Shown here piece by piece: positions 53,424-62,391 of a stretch of 64,000 bases of DNA. Positions within the stretch are counted from its first letter, which is position 1. Each line of letters opens with the position of its first letter. The notes below the pieces were generated by a model. It was given only the letters and a program-made list of their open reading frames with translations, made no database searches and was not told the DNA's origin. The translations under genes were made by a program, and so were the position numbers. The stretch comes from Pseudosulfitobacter sp. DSM 107133 (lineage in GTDB: Bacteria; Pseudomonadota; Alphaproteobacteria; Rhodobacterales; Rhodobacteraceae): assembly GCF_022788695.1 (NCBI RefSeq), contig NZ_CP085154.1, forward strand, positions 1,364,001 through 1,428,000, written 5' to 3'.

Positions 53424-54437
53424 ATGCCTGATGCAGTGACCAACGCCGAGGTGGAGGACGTCCTGTCGTCGATCCGCCGCTTGGTGTCCGAAGATAAACG
53501 TGTTCCCGCCGAAGAAAAACCAAAGGCCAGTACCGATAGATTGGTTCTGACCCCGGCACTGCGCGTGGCCGAATTGCCAAGCGCACAGGACAGTGCGTTG
53601 CAAGCGGCGCAAGACGATGCAGACGCTGATGTTCGGGACGAAACAGAGTCGGACGTGGCTGATATGCTGGCGCTGGATGACGACGTCGAATATGAAGACG
53701 ATGCGGACATCGTGATCGGCGCATTGATGGCCGAAACACAGGACACGCCCACGGAAATCGACAATCTGGTCGGAGAAAGTCAGGCGACCGTCGATCTTGC
53801 CGGTTTCGAAGCAGACCGGACGGATGACGATGATACGTCCGATAAAGTCGATGTTGACGACAACAACATTACCCCCGCCGAGGACGAGAACAGCTATGAT
53901 GCAGAGCTGGCTTCTGGCCGCTCCCTGCACGACGTGTTCCGCGCGGTTGACGCTCAAGAAGCCGATGACGCGCGTAAGGCATCGGTGCTGCGCGGCGTTC
54001 CTGATTACCGTGGCCCCAGCGCAACTTCTGAAACCACACAAAGTCTCAGCGCGAAGATTGCTGTTCTGGAAGAGGTTATCGCCCGCACCGACGACCAGTG
54101 GGAACCCGATGGGGCAGGGCGCGACGACTATGCAGGCACCGAGCCGCCTGCGATGGCATGGGAAGACGCTGCCGAAGATACCGCACCCGAAGACGATGCC
54201 ACCGTTGCACCCGAAGCCACGCTGTTCACAGGACAATCCGCAACACGCAAGGAAGCGGCCGCCGATGTGTTCAGCGGAGACGAGGATGTTCTGGACGAAG
54301 AGGCGCTGCGCGATCTGGTGTCGGATATCGTGCGTCAGGAATTGCAGGGTGCCCTGGGGGAACGGATCACGCGGAATGTGCGTAAACTGGTGCGCCGCGA
54401 GATCCACCGCGCTTTGGCGGCGCAGGAACTGGAATAG
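53424..54437 (+). CDS. PopZ-like (DUF2497-type) acidic polar-organising candidate
   Basis: A 337-residue, very acidic, low-complexity protein. The N-terminal AEVEDVLSSIRRLVSED resembles the conserved SMEEILASIRRII segment of PopZ/DUF2497. A long Asp/Glu-rich disordered region follows, and the C-terminal EEALRDLVSDIVRQELQG with VRKLVRREIHRALA resembles the oligomerising helices of that family. In Caulobacter popZ lies downstream of tolC, and the same order is seen here. PopZ forms polar scaffolds that tether the chromosome origin. It is longer than Caulobacter PopZ (177 residues), and assignment rests on short end motifs plus synteny. Confidence 0.65.
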   Translation: MPDAVTNAEVEDVLSSIRRLVSEDKRVPAEEKPKASTDRLVLTPALRVAELPSAQDSALQAAQDDADADVRDETESDVADMLALDDDVEYEDDADIVIGALMAETQDTPTEIDNLVGESQATVDLAGFEADRTDDDDTSDKVDVDDNNITPAEDENSYDAELASGRSLHDVFRAVDAQEADDARKASVLRGVPDYRGPSATSETTQSLSAKIAVLEEVIARTDDQWEPDGAGRDDYAGTEPPAMAWEDAAEDTAPEDDATVAPEATLFTGQSATRKEAAADVFSGDEDVLDEEALRDLVSDIVRQELQGALGERITRNVRKLVRREIHRALAAQELE

Positions 54438-54458
54438 GGCGCAAGGTCTGGCCTGCGG

Positions 54459-55913
54459 CTAGACCTCGGCAGCCAGCGTTAACAACAGATCAATGTCCAT
54501 ATGCGTCTCCAGATGCTGTGCAAGTGCGTCCAGCGTGTCCTCGACCGTTTGGTCATAGGACAGATCGCTGCGCTGGCCCATCTGGCCCAGAAAAGCCGCG
54601 CGATAGGCGTCTGATCCGAAAATGCCGTGCAGATAGCACCCTTTGATCCGCCCTGTGGGGCTTGCAGCCCCTGCGGGGGCACCGTCGATGTCCAGCCATG
54701 CGCGGGTGGTGTCGGGGCCGGTGGTGACACCCATGTGAATTTCATAGCCGGTCAGCGCTGTGTTGCTGGCTGTGTCCTTGCCCGTGCGCAGGGCAAGTGT
54801 TTTCAGCGGTGCAAGCGTGGTGTGCACATCCAAAAGTCCCAGCCCCTTTACCGTGGCGGGCAGGCCTTCGACTCCATCAGGGTCGGAAATGCTTTGCCCC
54901 AGCATTTGATAGCCACCACACAAGCCCATCACATGACCGCCGCGCCGCACATGGGCGGCAATGTCGATGTCCCAGCCTTCGGCGCGCAGGCTGGCCAGGT
55001 CGGCGATTGTCGATTTGCTGCCGGGCAGCAGGATCATGTCGGCATCGGCGGGCAGGGGGCTGCCGCGCTGGATCAGGCGCAGTTCGACATGTGGCTCGGC
55101 CGCCAGCGGGTCCAGATCGTCAAAGTTCGAGATGCGCGGCAGTACCGGCACCGCCACCACCAGACCGGTTCCGCTGCCCGCGCGGGCAGGCAGGTCCAGA
55201 ACGTCTTCGGCGGGCAGACGGTGCGCGGCGTCGAACCAGGGCAGCACGCCCAGTGACGGCCAGCCGGTGCGCGCCGCGATGTCGCTAAGACCGTCGTCAA
55301 ACAGGCTGGTATCACCGCGAAACTTGTTGATGGCAAAACCCCGGATCAGCGCGCGGTCGGTGTCGTCCAGAACCGCGTGGCTGCCCACCAGCTGTGCGAT
55401 CACCCCGCCGCGGTCGATGTCACCCATCAGGATCACCGGCACACCTGCGGCCACGGCAAAACCCATGTTGGCGATGTCACCCTTGCGCAGGTTGGTTTCG
55501 GCGGGGCTGCCAGCACCTTCGATCAAGATCAGATCGGCCTCTGCGGCCAACCTGCGAAAGCTGTCCAGCACGGGAGCCATCAGCGCGCCGCGTTCGCGGC
55601 CAAAGGTGCGGGCCTCTTGCGTGCCGATCACCTTGCCCTGAACGATCAGCTGCGCGCCGGTCTCGCTTTGCGGTTTCAGCAGGACAGGGTTCATGTCGAC
55701 ATGTGGCGGCACGCCCGCCGCGCGGGCCTGAAGCGCCTGCGCACGGCCTATCTCGCCACCTTCGGGGGTGACGGCGGCATTGTTCGACATGTTTTGCGGT
55801 TTGAACGGGCGCACGACCAACCCACGACGCACGCAGGCCCGCACCAGGCCTGCGACGACCATGGATTTTCCGACGTTGCTGCCGGTGCCCTGAATCATGA
55901 TTGCGCGTGTCAT
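54459..55913 (-). CDS. cobQ: Cobyric acid synthase
   Basis: Amidates four carboxyl groups of adenosylcobyrinic acid a,c-diamide during B12 synthesis, using glutamine and ATP. The 484-residue protein has the N-terminal nucleotide site [42 protein letters not shown] and [15 protein letters not shown]. The C-terminal class I glutamine-amidotransferase domain has the catalytic Cys in [13 protein letters not shown] and a His in GCYLHGIF. The start at 55913 gives the family N-terminus. No other cob genes are adjacent. Confidence 0.96.
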   Translation of the reverse strand: MTRAIMIQGTGSNVGKSMVVAGLVRACVRRGLVVRPFKPQNMSNNAAVTPEGGEIGRAQALQARAAGVPPHVDMNPVLLKPQSETGAQLIVQGKVIGTQEARTFGRERGALMAPVLDSFRRLAAEADLILIEGAGSPAETNLRKGDIANMGFAVAAGVPVILMGDIDRGGVIAQLVGSHAVLDDTDRALIRGFAINKFRGDTSLFDDGLSDIAARTGWPSLGVLPWFDAAHRLPAEDVLDLPARAGSGTGLVVAVPVLPRISNFDDLDPLAAEPHVELRLIQRGSPLPADADMILLPGSKSTIADLASLRAEGWDIDIAAHVRRGGHVMGLCGGYQMLGQSISDPDGVEGLPATVKGLGLLDVHTTLAPLKTLALRTGKDTASNTALTGYEIHMGVTTGPDTTRAWLDIDGAPAGAASPTGRIKGCYLHGIFGSDAYRAAFLGQMGQRSDLSYDQTVEDTLDALAQHLETHMDIDLLLTLAAEV

Positions 55914-56010
55914 GGCGCATCGCGTCGCATTATCGCGCCGCCAAGGCAAGAGGCAGCGTGCAAGGCAATGGGATCAACTGCAATTGTCGCAGCTGTGACC
56001 ATTACACAAC

Positions 56011-56043
56011 AAAAAACGCGCCCCGCAGGGGGCGCGTTTTTTT
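56011..56043. terminator. Bidirectional terminator
   Basis: AACGCGCCCC and GGGGCGCGTT form a long GC stem with A6 on the left and T7 on the right. It most directly serves the minus-strand gene ending at 56072 and separates it from cobQ. Confidence 0.8.
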
Positions 56044-56071
56044 CAAATGTAGCAGCAGTTGGTCGTCTGGA

Positions 56072-56392
56072 TCAGGCGGCTTCTGCCTGTTGTGCGGCAT
56101 TGCGGCGTTCGCTTTCTTCGCGCGACAGCGCAACCGAGGTGCGCACACCCTTGCCGACAAATTCCATCAGGCCCGACACCACACGTTCGTTGGGGTCAAT
56201 GCCTGCACAGCTCAACACTTCGCGCCCGTCGCGCGAACGTGCCCAGCGGGCAATCTGTTCCGGACCATTGCCATACTTTTTGTCATCGGCAATCGCATCG
56301 TCCAGAGCAGCCAACACAACGGCTGCAAAGAGTTTACGTGCACGGTTACCTTGCTCGTTATTGAAGGCCGTGCCGTCAACGAAGTCTTTCAT
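56072..56392 (-). CDS. Small conserved Rhodobacterales protein (DUF6280-like)
   Basis: A 106-residue soluble protein starting MKDFVDGTAFNNEQGNRARK, with GGAAGGA about ten bases upstream of the ATG at 56392. It continues LFAAVVLAALDDAIADDKKYG and GPEQIARWARSRDGREVLSCAGIDPNERV, and a charged C-terminal helix. Its look and length match a small protein that I recall as conserved in Rhodobacterales and labelled DUF6280. The function is unknown. It diverges from efp and is followed by a strong terminator. Confidence 0.8.
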   Translation of the reverse strand: MKDFVDGTAFNNEQGNRARKLFAAVVLAALDDAIADDKKYGNGPEQIARWARSRDGREVLSCAGIDPNERVVSGLMEFVGKGVRTSVALSREESERRNAAQQAEAA

Positions 56393-56609
56393 TCTTCGTC
56401 CTTCCTTTATTCTTGCTCTTGTCTTTTCGGCGTGAAGCTTCTTATGACCCATTCAACTCGATTCGGATACCCCGATTTCGCATAGCTTCCATGCGCTCGG
56501 CGCATATCTGCTGCACTGCCGCACGGAAGATAGCCGTGTTGCACGAGCCATCACATCAAGATATAGGGTGCCTCACTTCATCATCAACCTTTTGCCTTGG
56601 TTTAGCCTC

Positions 56610-57173
56610 ATGCCTAAAATTAACGGAAACGAAATCCGCCCCGGAAATGTGCTTGAACACAACGGTGGCCTGTGGGCGGCTGTGAAAGTCGATCACGTAA
56701 AGCCGGGAAAGGGCGGTGCTTTTGCCCAGGTCGAAATGCGCAACCTGCGCAATGGTTCGAAACTGAACGAACGCTTCCGGTCTGCGGACAAGGTCGAGCG
56801 CGTGCGGCTTGAGCAGAAAGACCAGCAGTTTCTTTACGAAGAAAACGGAATGCTGGTCGTGATGGACATCGAAACCTACGAGCAGGTCCAGCTGCCTGCC
56901 GACCTGTTGGGCGAGCGTCGCCCGTTTTTGCAGGATGGCATGACTATCGTCGTGGAATTCCACGAAGAGGAAGCGCTGAACGCGACTTTGCCGCAGAAAG
57001 TCACCTGCAAGATCGTCGAGACCGAGCCGGTGGTCAAAGGCCAGACCGCCGCCAACAGCTTTAAGCCTGCGATTCTGGACAATGGCGTCAAGGTTATGGT
57101 GCCGCCGTTTGTGGGCAACGACGAAGACATCATCGTGAACACCGAAACCATGGAATACGCCGAGCGCGCGTAA
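56610..57173 (+). CDS. efp: Elongation factor P
   Basis: Relieves ribosome stalling at polyproline stretches. The 187-residue protein has three beta domains: [20 protein letters not shown], the modification loop VKPGKGGAF with Lys34 at its tip, and the C-terminal [27 protein letters not shown]. Lys34 suggests EpmA/EpmB-type beta-lysylation, but modifying enzymes are not in the window. The start at 56610 gives the exact family N-terminus. A strong terminator follows. Confidence 0.97.
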   Translation: MPKINGNEIRPGNVLEHNGGLWAAVKVDHVKPGKGGAFAQVEMRNLRNGSKLNERFRSADKVERVRLEQKDQQFLYEENGMLVVMDIETYEQVQLPADLLGERRPFLQDGMTIVVEFHEEEALNATLPQKVTCKIVETEPVVKGQTAANSFKPAILDNGVKVMVPPFVGNDEDIIVNTETMEYAERA

Positions 57174-57197
57174 GCTTCCGGTTTCAGGTTTGATTGG

Positions 57198-57232
57198 AAA
57201 CACCCGCTCTTCGTGGCGGGTGTTTTCTTTTT
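57198..57232 (+). terminator. Rho-independent terminator after efp
   Basis: AAACACCCGC (57198-57207) pairs with GCGGGTGTTT (57216-57225) around TCTTCGTG, followed by TCTTTTT. It lies 25 bp after the efp stop. Confidence 0.85.
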
Positions 57233-57278
57233 GGGGCTCTGCCCCAAACCCCGGGATATTTCAGGCCAAAAGAAACGC
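57233..57278. repeat. GC-rich intergenic repeat, short copy D
   Basis: GGGGCTCTGCCCC, then CCCCGGGATATTT and GGCCAAAAGAA. Shares the outer parts of copies B and C but lacks the middle GGCGC/GCGCC arm. Confidence 0.6.
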
Positions 57279-57282
57279 AGGT

Positions 57283-58020
57283 TCAGTCCAGTCTGCGCAC
57301 CGTTGCATCTGCCGCCTGCATGTCGCCATTTGCGCGGTCAAAGCGCAAATAGGCCAGTGCGCGGTCGCCTGCGCGGCTGTGCAGGGTGCCAGCGGGTTTG
57401 CCGTTGGCGGTGATCTCGGCGCCCGGCTCTGCTGGGCCGTCCACGTGGACCTGTGCCAGTCCTTTGCGCAGTTCGGTTTTGTGTTTCATCCGCGCGGTGA
57501 CCTCCTGGCCGACGTAGCAACCCTTGCGGAAATCAACGCCGTTGAGGCGCTCGAATCCGACTTCGAGGATAAACGTGTCGGGGTGCAGTTCACGGCCGGC
57601 GCTGGGGACAAGGTTTTCGACGTACAAGGCGGTCCAGTCGGTGGTGTCGTCTGTCTGTGGCGCGTCCCGGTAGGCACGCCAACCCAAAGCAGCGTGGCGC
57701 GGGTCGGGCAGGGCGTCGTCCGGGCGGTCGCCCAGTCCGCGGTGCAGGTGCAGCCCGGTTTCCGCAAGCGTCACATCGGCGCGCAGTTTGTACATCGACA
57801 GCCGTTGCAACAGGGCAGGCGCCTGCGTGGCATCTGCGTCCAGCAGCACGTTATCGCCATCTGCCTTGAGGAAGAAATCGGCGATATACTTGCCCTGCGG
57901 CGTCAGGAGCGCGGCATAGACCAGACCCTGATCCAGTTTGCGGATGTCATTGGTCACCAGCCCTTGCAAAAAGTCGCGGGTGTCGGCACCGGAAAGGCGC
58001 AGGATCGTGCGGTTGGTCAT
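57283..58020 (-). CDS. Folate-binding YgfZ/GcvT-like iron-sulfur assembly protein
   Basis: A 245-residue protein of the YgfZ (COG0354) group, which uses a folate-binding fold to help maturation of some iron-sulfur enzymes. The hallmark KGCYVGQEVTARMKHK, with its conserved Cys, is at about residues 170-185. The N-terminus ILRLSGADTRDFLQGLVTND and LTPQGKYIADFFL also fit. The start at 58020 is supported by this N-terminus. It diverges from the GT2 gene. Confidence 0.92.
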   Translation of the reverse strand: MTNRTILRLSGADTRDFLQGLVTNDIRKLDQGLVYAALLTPQGKYIADFFLKADGDNVLLDADATQAPALLQRLSMYKLRADVTLAETGLHLHRGLGDRPDDALPDPRHAALGWRAYRDAPQTDDTTDWTALYVENLVPSAGRELHPDTFILEVGFERLNGVDFRKGCYVGQEVTARMKHKTELRKGLAQVHVDGPAEPGAEITANGKPAGTLHSRAGDRALAYLRFDRANGDMQAADATVRRLD

Positions 58021-58087
58021 GGGTGGCTCCCTTTGGGTGTATTGTGACATATAACAGTCGAAACCGCAGGAAAAAGGGGGCAGGCCC

Positions 58088-58756
58088 ATGCGCGCACCGA
58101 TATCTGTCGTGATCCCGACGCTGGACGCTGCACCGCAGCTGGCGGCCTGCCTTGCTGCGCTGGTCGAGGGGCTGGAGGCGGGATTGATCCGTGAGTTGAT
58201 CGTGTCGGATGGCGGCTCTGGCGATGACACAACGACGCTGGCCGATGCGTGGGGCGCACAGGTGGTTCGGGGCCCTGCGTCGCGGGGCGGGCAGTTGGGG
58301 CGCGGGGTCGCGGCGGCGCAGGGGCAGTGGTTGCTGGTGCTGCATGCGGACACAGTGTTGCAAGAGGGCTGGTGCAGTGTTGTGGGTGAACACTTGCAAA
58401 GTAGCCAGCAGGCCGGATGGTTTCGCCTGCGCTTTGATCGTGGCGGGCGCTTTGTGGCGGCATGGGCCAATCTGCGCAGCCGTTGGGGTTTGCCCTATGG
58501 GGATCAGGGGCTGTTGTTGCCGCGCTCCCTGTACGATGCGGTGGGCGGCTATGCCGACCAGCCGCTGATGGAGGACGTTGCAATCGCGCGCGCGCTGCGC
58601 GGCAAGCTGGTGCGGCTGGATGCGGTGGCGGTGACCAGCGCTGCGAAATACCGTCAGCAGGGCTGGATCCGGCGGGGGGCGCGCAATTTGTGGACGCTGG
58701 CGCGCTATGCGTGCGGTGAGTCGCCGGTGCGGCTGGCCGCAAGTTACCGCCGGTAG
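58088..58756 (+). CDS. Family 2 glycosyltransferase (TIGR04283-like)
   Basis: A 222-residue GT-A enzyme: ISVVIPTLDAAPQLAACLAAL, the nucleotide-sugar Asp in LIVSDGGSGDDT, GQLGRGVAAAQGQWLLVLHADTVL (HAD as the DxD-like metal site) and a late LMEDVAIARAL (ED acid/base region). The order resembles the TIGR04283 group. The acceptor is unknown, and no polysaccharide cluster surrounds it. It converges with the ABC exporter gene, 14 bp apart. Confidence 0.85.
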   Translation: MRAPISVVIPTLDAAPQLAACLAALVEGLEAGLIRELIVSDGGSGDDTTTLADAWGAQVVRGPASRGGQLGRGVAAAQGQWLLVLHADTVLQEGWCSVVGEHLQSSQQAGWFRLRFDRGGRFVAAWANLRSRWGLPYGDQGLLLPRSLYDAVGGYADQPLMEDVAIARALRGKLVRLDAVAVTSAAKYRQQGWIRRGARNLWTLARYACGESPVRLAASYRR

Positions 58757-58769
58757 CGGGCCACAGGTT

Positions 58770-60683
58770 TCACCCGAACAGCCGTTCCCGCACACGGGTC
58801 AGCAGGTTGGGCCGCGGGGCAGACGGGGCGTTGGAATGCGGTTTCAGGCGGCGCGAGCCGGCCTCGTCAATCACGGTTTTGCCATCCTGAAATTGCAAAC
58901 GGTACAGATCGGCATAGATGCCGCCGCGTCCAAGCAATTCGTCATGGCTGCCTTGGTCGATAACCTTGCCGCGATCCATCACCACGATCTTGTCGGCCCC
59001 GCGAATGGTGGACAGGCGGTGCGCGATGACAATGGTGGTACGCCCTGCGGCCAGACGGTCCAGTGCCTCTTGCACCACATGTTCTGACTGGGCATCCAGC
59101 GCCGATGTCGCTTCGTCCAGCAACAGGATCGGCGTATCGCGCAGCAGCGCGCGCGCGATCACCACGCGCTGGCGCTGACCTCCCGACAAGGCCGATCCGC
59201 GCGGGCCGACGTGGGTGTCCAATCCCTTGGGCAGCTTGGTCAGGAAATCCGAGACATGGGCGGCGTCCAGCACTTCCTTCAGCCGTGCGTCCGTCACGTC
59301 GGTGCGCCCCAGCAGGATGTTTTCGCGCAGGGTTTCGTCGAACAGCAGCGCCTCTTGGGTGACAACTGAAAACAGGCTGCGCAGCTCGTGAAGTTTCATA
59401 TCTGCCGCCGGGACGCCACCGATTTTCACCACGCCTTTTTGCGGGTCGACCAGACGGGTCAGCAGGTTGAAGATGGTGGATTTGCCCGCGCCCGAAGCGC
59501 CAACCAGCGCCGTGGTCTTTCCGGGGGCGGCCACCAGGCTGAGGTCGTGCAGCACTGTGGTGTCCCCGTAGGACAGAGTAACATTTTCCAGCGCAATTTC
59601 GGGCGTGCCAGTGGGCACGGGTTTGGGGGTTTGGGCAGATTTCAGGTGTACCGGGGCGTCCAGAAGTTCCTTGATCCGCTCGATTGCGGCAGCGGCGACC
59701 TGCCACAGGCCGCTCATCGCGCCCAACCGACGCAGCGGGTCAAAGGCAAAGCCCATTGCGGTGAAAAATGTCATGAACTGGCCGATGGTCTTGTCACCTG
59801 CAATGATTTCGGCCCCGCCATACAGGATCACGGCCATGAACCCCGCGCCTGACATGATGTCGATCATCGCAGGAATCGCAGCGCCGCCAAAGGCGGTGCG
59901 CACTTCGGTGCGCACGAAACGGTTTGTCAGGCCCCGGTATTGGGTCGACTGGTAATCTTCGAGCGCGTTCAGCTTGATCTGAACGATGCCGTGAAACACT
60001 TCGTCCAGACGGGTGGACAGGTTGGCGCCCAGATCGCGTGCGTTGCGGGCATGACGGCGCACATAGCGTTGTGCCATCGCCGCAGGCAGCACCAGCAGCG
60101 GGGTTCCCACGCAGGCGAGCAACGCCCAGATCGGATCAACGCTGATGGCCACGCCGATCAGCACGATCAGCCCGATAAAATCACGCCCCGCGCCCGTGAC
60201 AATCGCGCGCCAGACATCGCCCACGGCGTTCACGTCCTGCTGCACCCGTTGGATCAGGAAACCGGGCGGGTGCGACTGGTGGAATGCGCCGTCCAGCTTC
60301 ATCATGTGATCCAGCAGGTCGATCCGCAGCGCGGCTGCGGTCTTCTGGGCAATCCGTGTCAGCAGCACTTTTTGCACCACCGACGACACAGCCCGCACTA
60401 CGAAGATACCCACCAGCAGGACACCTACCCAGATCAGCATGTCGCCGTTGCCCTGCACAAAGACAGTGTCGAACATCGGTTGCATCATCCACGACAGCGC
60501 ACCCAGCATGGACCCTTCGAGGATCATGAACATCACCGCCACGGCCAATGTGGGAATGTGCTGCTTGAGGTAGTTCCGCCACAGCCAGGCCATCAGGTGG
60601 TTTGAGGCATAGTTGACTGGTGCCGTTGCGGGCGTTGCTGCCGGGGGCGTCGGAACCGGAGTTTTTTCAGGGGGCGTTGTCAC
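58770..60683 (-). CDS. MsbA-like ABC exporter (fused permease and ATPase)
   Basis: A 637-residue half-transporter that should dimerise. Residues about 1-30 are Pro/Thr-rich. The six-helix exporter domain (about 35-330) contains GRDFIGLIVLIGVAISVDPIWALLA and TRLDEVFHGIVQIKLNALE. The ATPase domain (about 355-600) has Walker A GASGAGKSTIFN, signature LSGGQRQRVVIARALL, Walker B ILLLDEATSALD and IVIAHRLSTI. It resembles MsbA/lipid A or multidrug exporters. The substrate is not known. Confidence 0.93.
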   Translation of the reverse strand: MTTPPEKTPVPTPPAATPATAPVNYASNHLMAWLWRNYLKQHIPTLAVAVMFMILEGSMLGALSWMMQPMFDTVFVQGNGDMLIWVGVLLVGIFVVRAVSSVVQKVLLTRIAQKTAAALRIDLLDHMMKLDGAFHQSHPPGFLIQRVQQDVNAVGDVWRAIVTGAGRDFIGLIVLIGVAISVDPIWALLACVGTPLLVLPAAMAQRYVRRHARNARDLGANLSTRLDEVFHGIVQIKLNALEDYQSTQYRGLTNRFVRTEVRTAFGGAAIPAMIDIMSGAGFMAVILYGGAEIIAGDKTIGQFMTFFTAMGFAFDPLRRLGAMSGLWQVAAAAIERIKELLDAPVHLKSAQTPKPVPTGTPEIALENVTLSYGDTTVLHDLSLVAAPGKTTALVGASGAGKSTIFNLLTRLVDPQKGVVKIGGVPAADMKLHELRSLFSVVTQEALLFDETLRENILLGRTDVTDARLKEVLDAAHVSDFLTKLPKGLDTHVGPRGSALSGGQRQRVVIARALLRDTPILLLDEATSALDAQSEHVVQEALDRLAAGRTTIVIAHRLSTIRGADKIVVMDRGKVIDQGSHDELLGRGGIYADLYRLQFQDGKTVIDEAGSRRLKPHSNAPSAPRPNLLTRVRERLFG

Positions 60684-60847
60684 GATGTTTGTTTACACGC
60701 GGCACTGGGCTGCGGTCCTCGTGGTTTTGATTGACCCTTGGTGTACTTGGCGATCAAGTCCCGTGCAAGCGCCGAGGTCGCTGAACTGCGATTGACGCCG
60801 CGCGCCGCTGGCGTAGGGTGCGCGCGAACAATCCTCAGGAGCCCCCC

Positions 60848-62056
60848 ATGCCTCAGCATCCGCTTGCCGCCTTTGGTCGCGATTACCTTGCCATTCCCGG
60901 TCCGTCCGTGATGCCCGATGCGGTCCTGCGCGCCATGCACCGGCCTGCGCCCAATATCTATCACGGGGCGCTGATCGACATGGTGGAAGGGATCGTACCC
61001 GACCTCAAGCGGGTGGCGCGGACCAAGGGGCATGTGGCGATGTACATCGGCAACGGGCACGCCACATGGGAGGCCTGCCTGAGCAATACGGTCGCGGCGG
61101 GGGACAAGGTGCTGGTGCCTGCAACGGGCCGCTTCGGTCTGGGATGGGCCGATGTGGCCACGGGGCTGGGCATTGACGCGCAGGTGATGGACTTTGGTAA
61201 ATCTTCCGCGATTGATCCCGTGCGGGTGGCGGAACGTCTGGCCGCAGATACCGCGCACGAGATCAAGGCCGTGCTGGCCGTGCATGTAGACACGTCGACA
61301 TCATACAAGAACGACATTGCGGCCTTGCGCGCCGTGCTGGACGATCTGGACCACCCCGCGTTGCTGATGGCCGACTGCATGGCCTCGCTGGGCTGTGATC
61401 CGTTCGAGATGGACGCCTGGGGCGTTGATGTGATGATTGCAGGCTCGCAAAAGGGGCTGATGGTGCCGCCGGGCATGTGTTTTGTGTTCTTCAACGACAA
61501 GGCCGCAGAGGCGCGCGCGCGGATGGCGCGGGTCAGCCGCTATTGGGACTGGGTGCCACGGGCGAATCCCACAGCGTTCTTTGAATACTGGAACGGAACC
61601 GCGCCGACGCATCACCTATATGGCTTGCGGGCCGCTCTGGACATGATCCATGACGAGGGTCTTGAGAATGTCTGGCGGCGGCATCACCTGCTGGCCCGTG
61701 CGGTCTGGGCTGCCGTCGATGCTTGGGGCGCGGACGGTCCGATGAAGATGAACGTGCCTGATCCGGCCAAACGCGGCCATTCGGTCACTGCCATCGGCCT
61801 TGGGACGCCCAATGCCACCAGTTTGCGCAACTGGACCGAGGAAAACCTGGGCCTGACACTGGGCATCGGCCTGGGCATGGCTGAACCGAATGATCCCGCA
61901 TGGCACGGGTATTTCCGGCTGGGGCACATGGGCCATGTCAGCGGGCATATGGTCATGGGGATGCTGGGCGGGGTTGATTCTGGCCTCAAGGCGCTGAAAA
62001 TACCGCACGGACGTGGCGCATTGGAAGCGGCGTCACAGGTTATCGCTGCGGGGTAA
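60848..62056 (+). CDS. Class V aminotransferase (serine/aspartate-glyoxylate type)
   Basis: A 402-residue PLP enzyme starting PLAAFGRDYLAIPGPSVMPDAVLRAMHRPAPNIY, as in serine-glyoxylate and alanine-glyoxylate aminotransferases. The cofactor Asp is in LLMADCMASLGCDPFEMDAWGVD and the PLP-lysine in VMIAGSQKGLMVPPG. The C-terminal RLGHMGHVSGHMVMGMLGGV is family-typical. The same group includes BhcA, the aspartate-glyoxylate enzyme of the beta-hydroxyaspartate cycle, but no bhcB, bhcC or bhcD gene is near. CAGGAG precedes the ATG at 60848. Confidence 0.9.
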   Translation: MPQHPLAAFGRDYLAIPGPSVMPDAVLRAMHRPAPNIYHGALIDMVEGIVPDLKRVARTKGHVAMYIGNGHATWEACLSNTVAAGDKVLVPATGRFGLGWADVATGLGIDAQVMDFGKSSAIDPVRVAERLAADTAHEIKAVLAVHVDTSTSYKNDIAALRAVLDDLDHPALLMADCMASLGCDPFEMDAWGVDVMIAGSQKGLMVPPGMCFVFFNDKAAEARARMARVSRYWDWVPRANPTAFFEYWNGTAPTHHLYGLRAALDMIHDEGLENVWRRHHLLARAVWAAVDAWGADGPMKMNVPDPAKRGHSVTAIGLGTPNATSLRNWTEENLGLTLGIGLGMAEPNDPAWHGYFRLGHMGHVSGHMVMGMLGGVDSGLKALKIPHGRGALEAASQVIAAG

Positions 62057-62249
62057 AGCGTTGACAGGCCCGCGCTTTGCGGGCCTCAAGCCATGTCATC
62101 CAGCGGTTCAGCGACCATCCAAGCGCTGCAACCGCCAGCAGACCCCACAAGGCCCAAAGCACCAGAAACACCCACGACAGGTTGACGCCAAACATAACAA
62201 TGCAGGCGTTGGTGAAATCGGGCGCGGACTGCGTCGGGCGATTGCGCAT
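62040..62249 (-). CDS. Small single-helix membrane protein
   Basis: A 69-residue protein: a polar start RNRPTQSAPDFTNACI, then MFGVNLSWVFLVLWALWGLL and AVAALGWSLNRW, a basic amphipathic end. The MFGVNL-WxFxxLWALWG pattern is one I associate with small Rhodobacterales proteins near aminotransferase genes. The 3' end overlaps the convergent class V aminotransferase by 17 bp. The function is unknown. Confidence 0.6.
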   Translation of the reverse strand: MRNRPTQSAPDFTNACIVMFGVNLSWVFLVLWALWGLLAVAALGWSLNRWMTWLEARKARACQRFTPQR

Positions 62250-62391
62250 GGCGGATCCATCCGGTGGCTGTGCCTGATATTATAGCGCCAAATTGGGTCG
62301 GGTGGAATTTTTCTGCCGGATAGCGCGACACAGGGCTGCGCCCGACTGTACCGGTCAGGCGTTGCACGCAGGCTTTGGGGAATGGGTCGTG

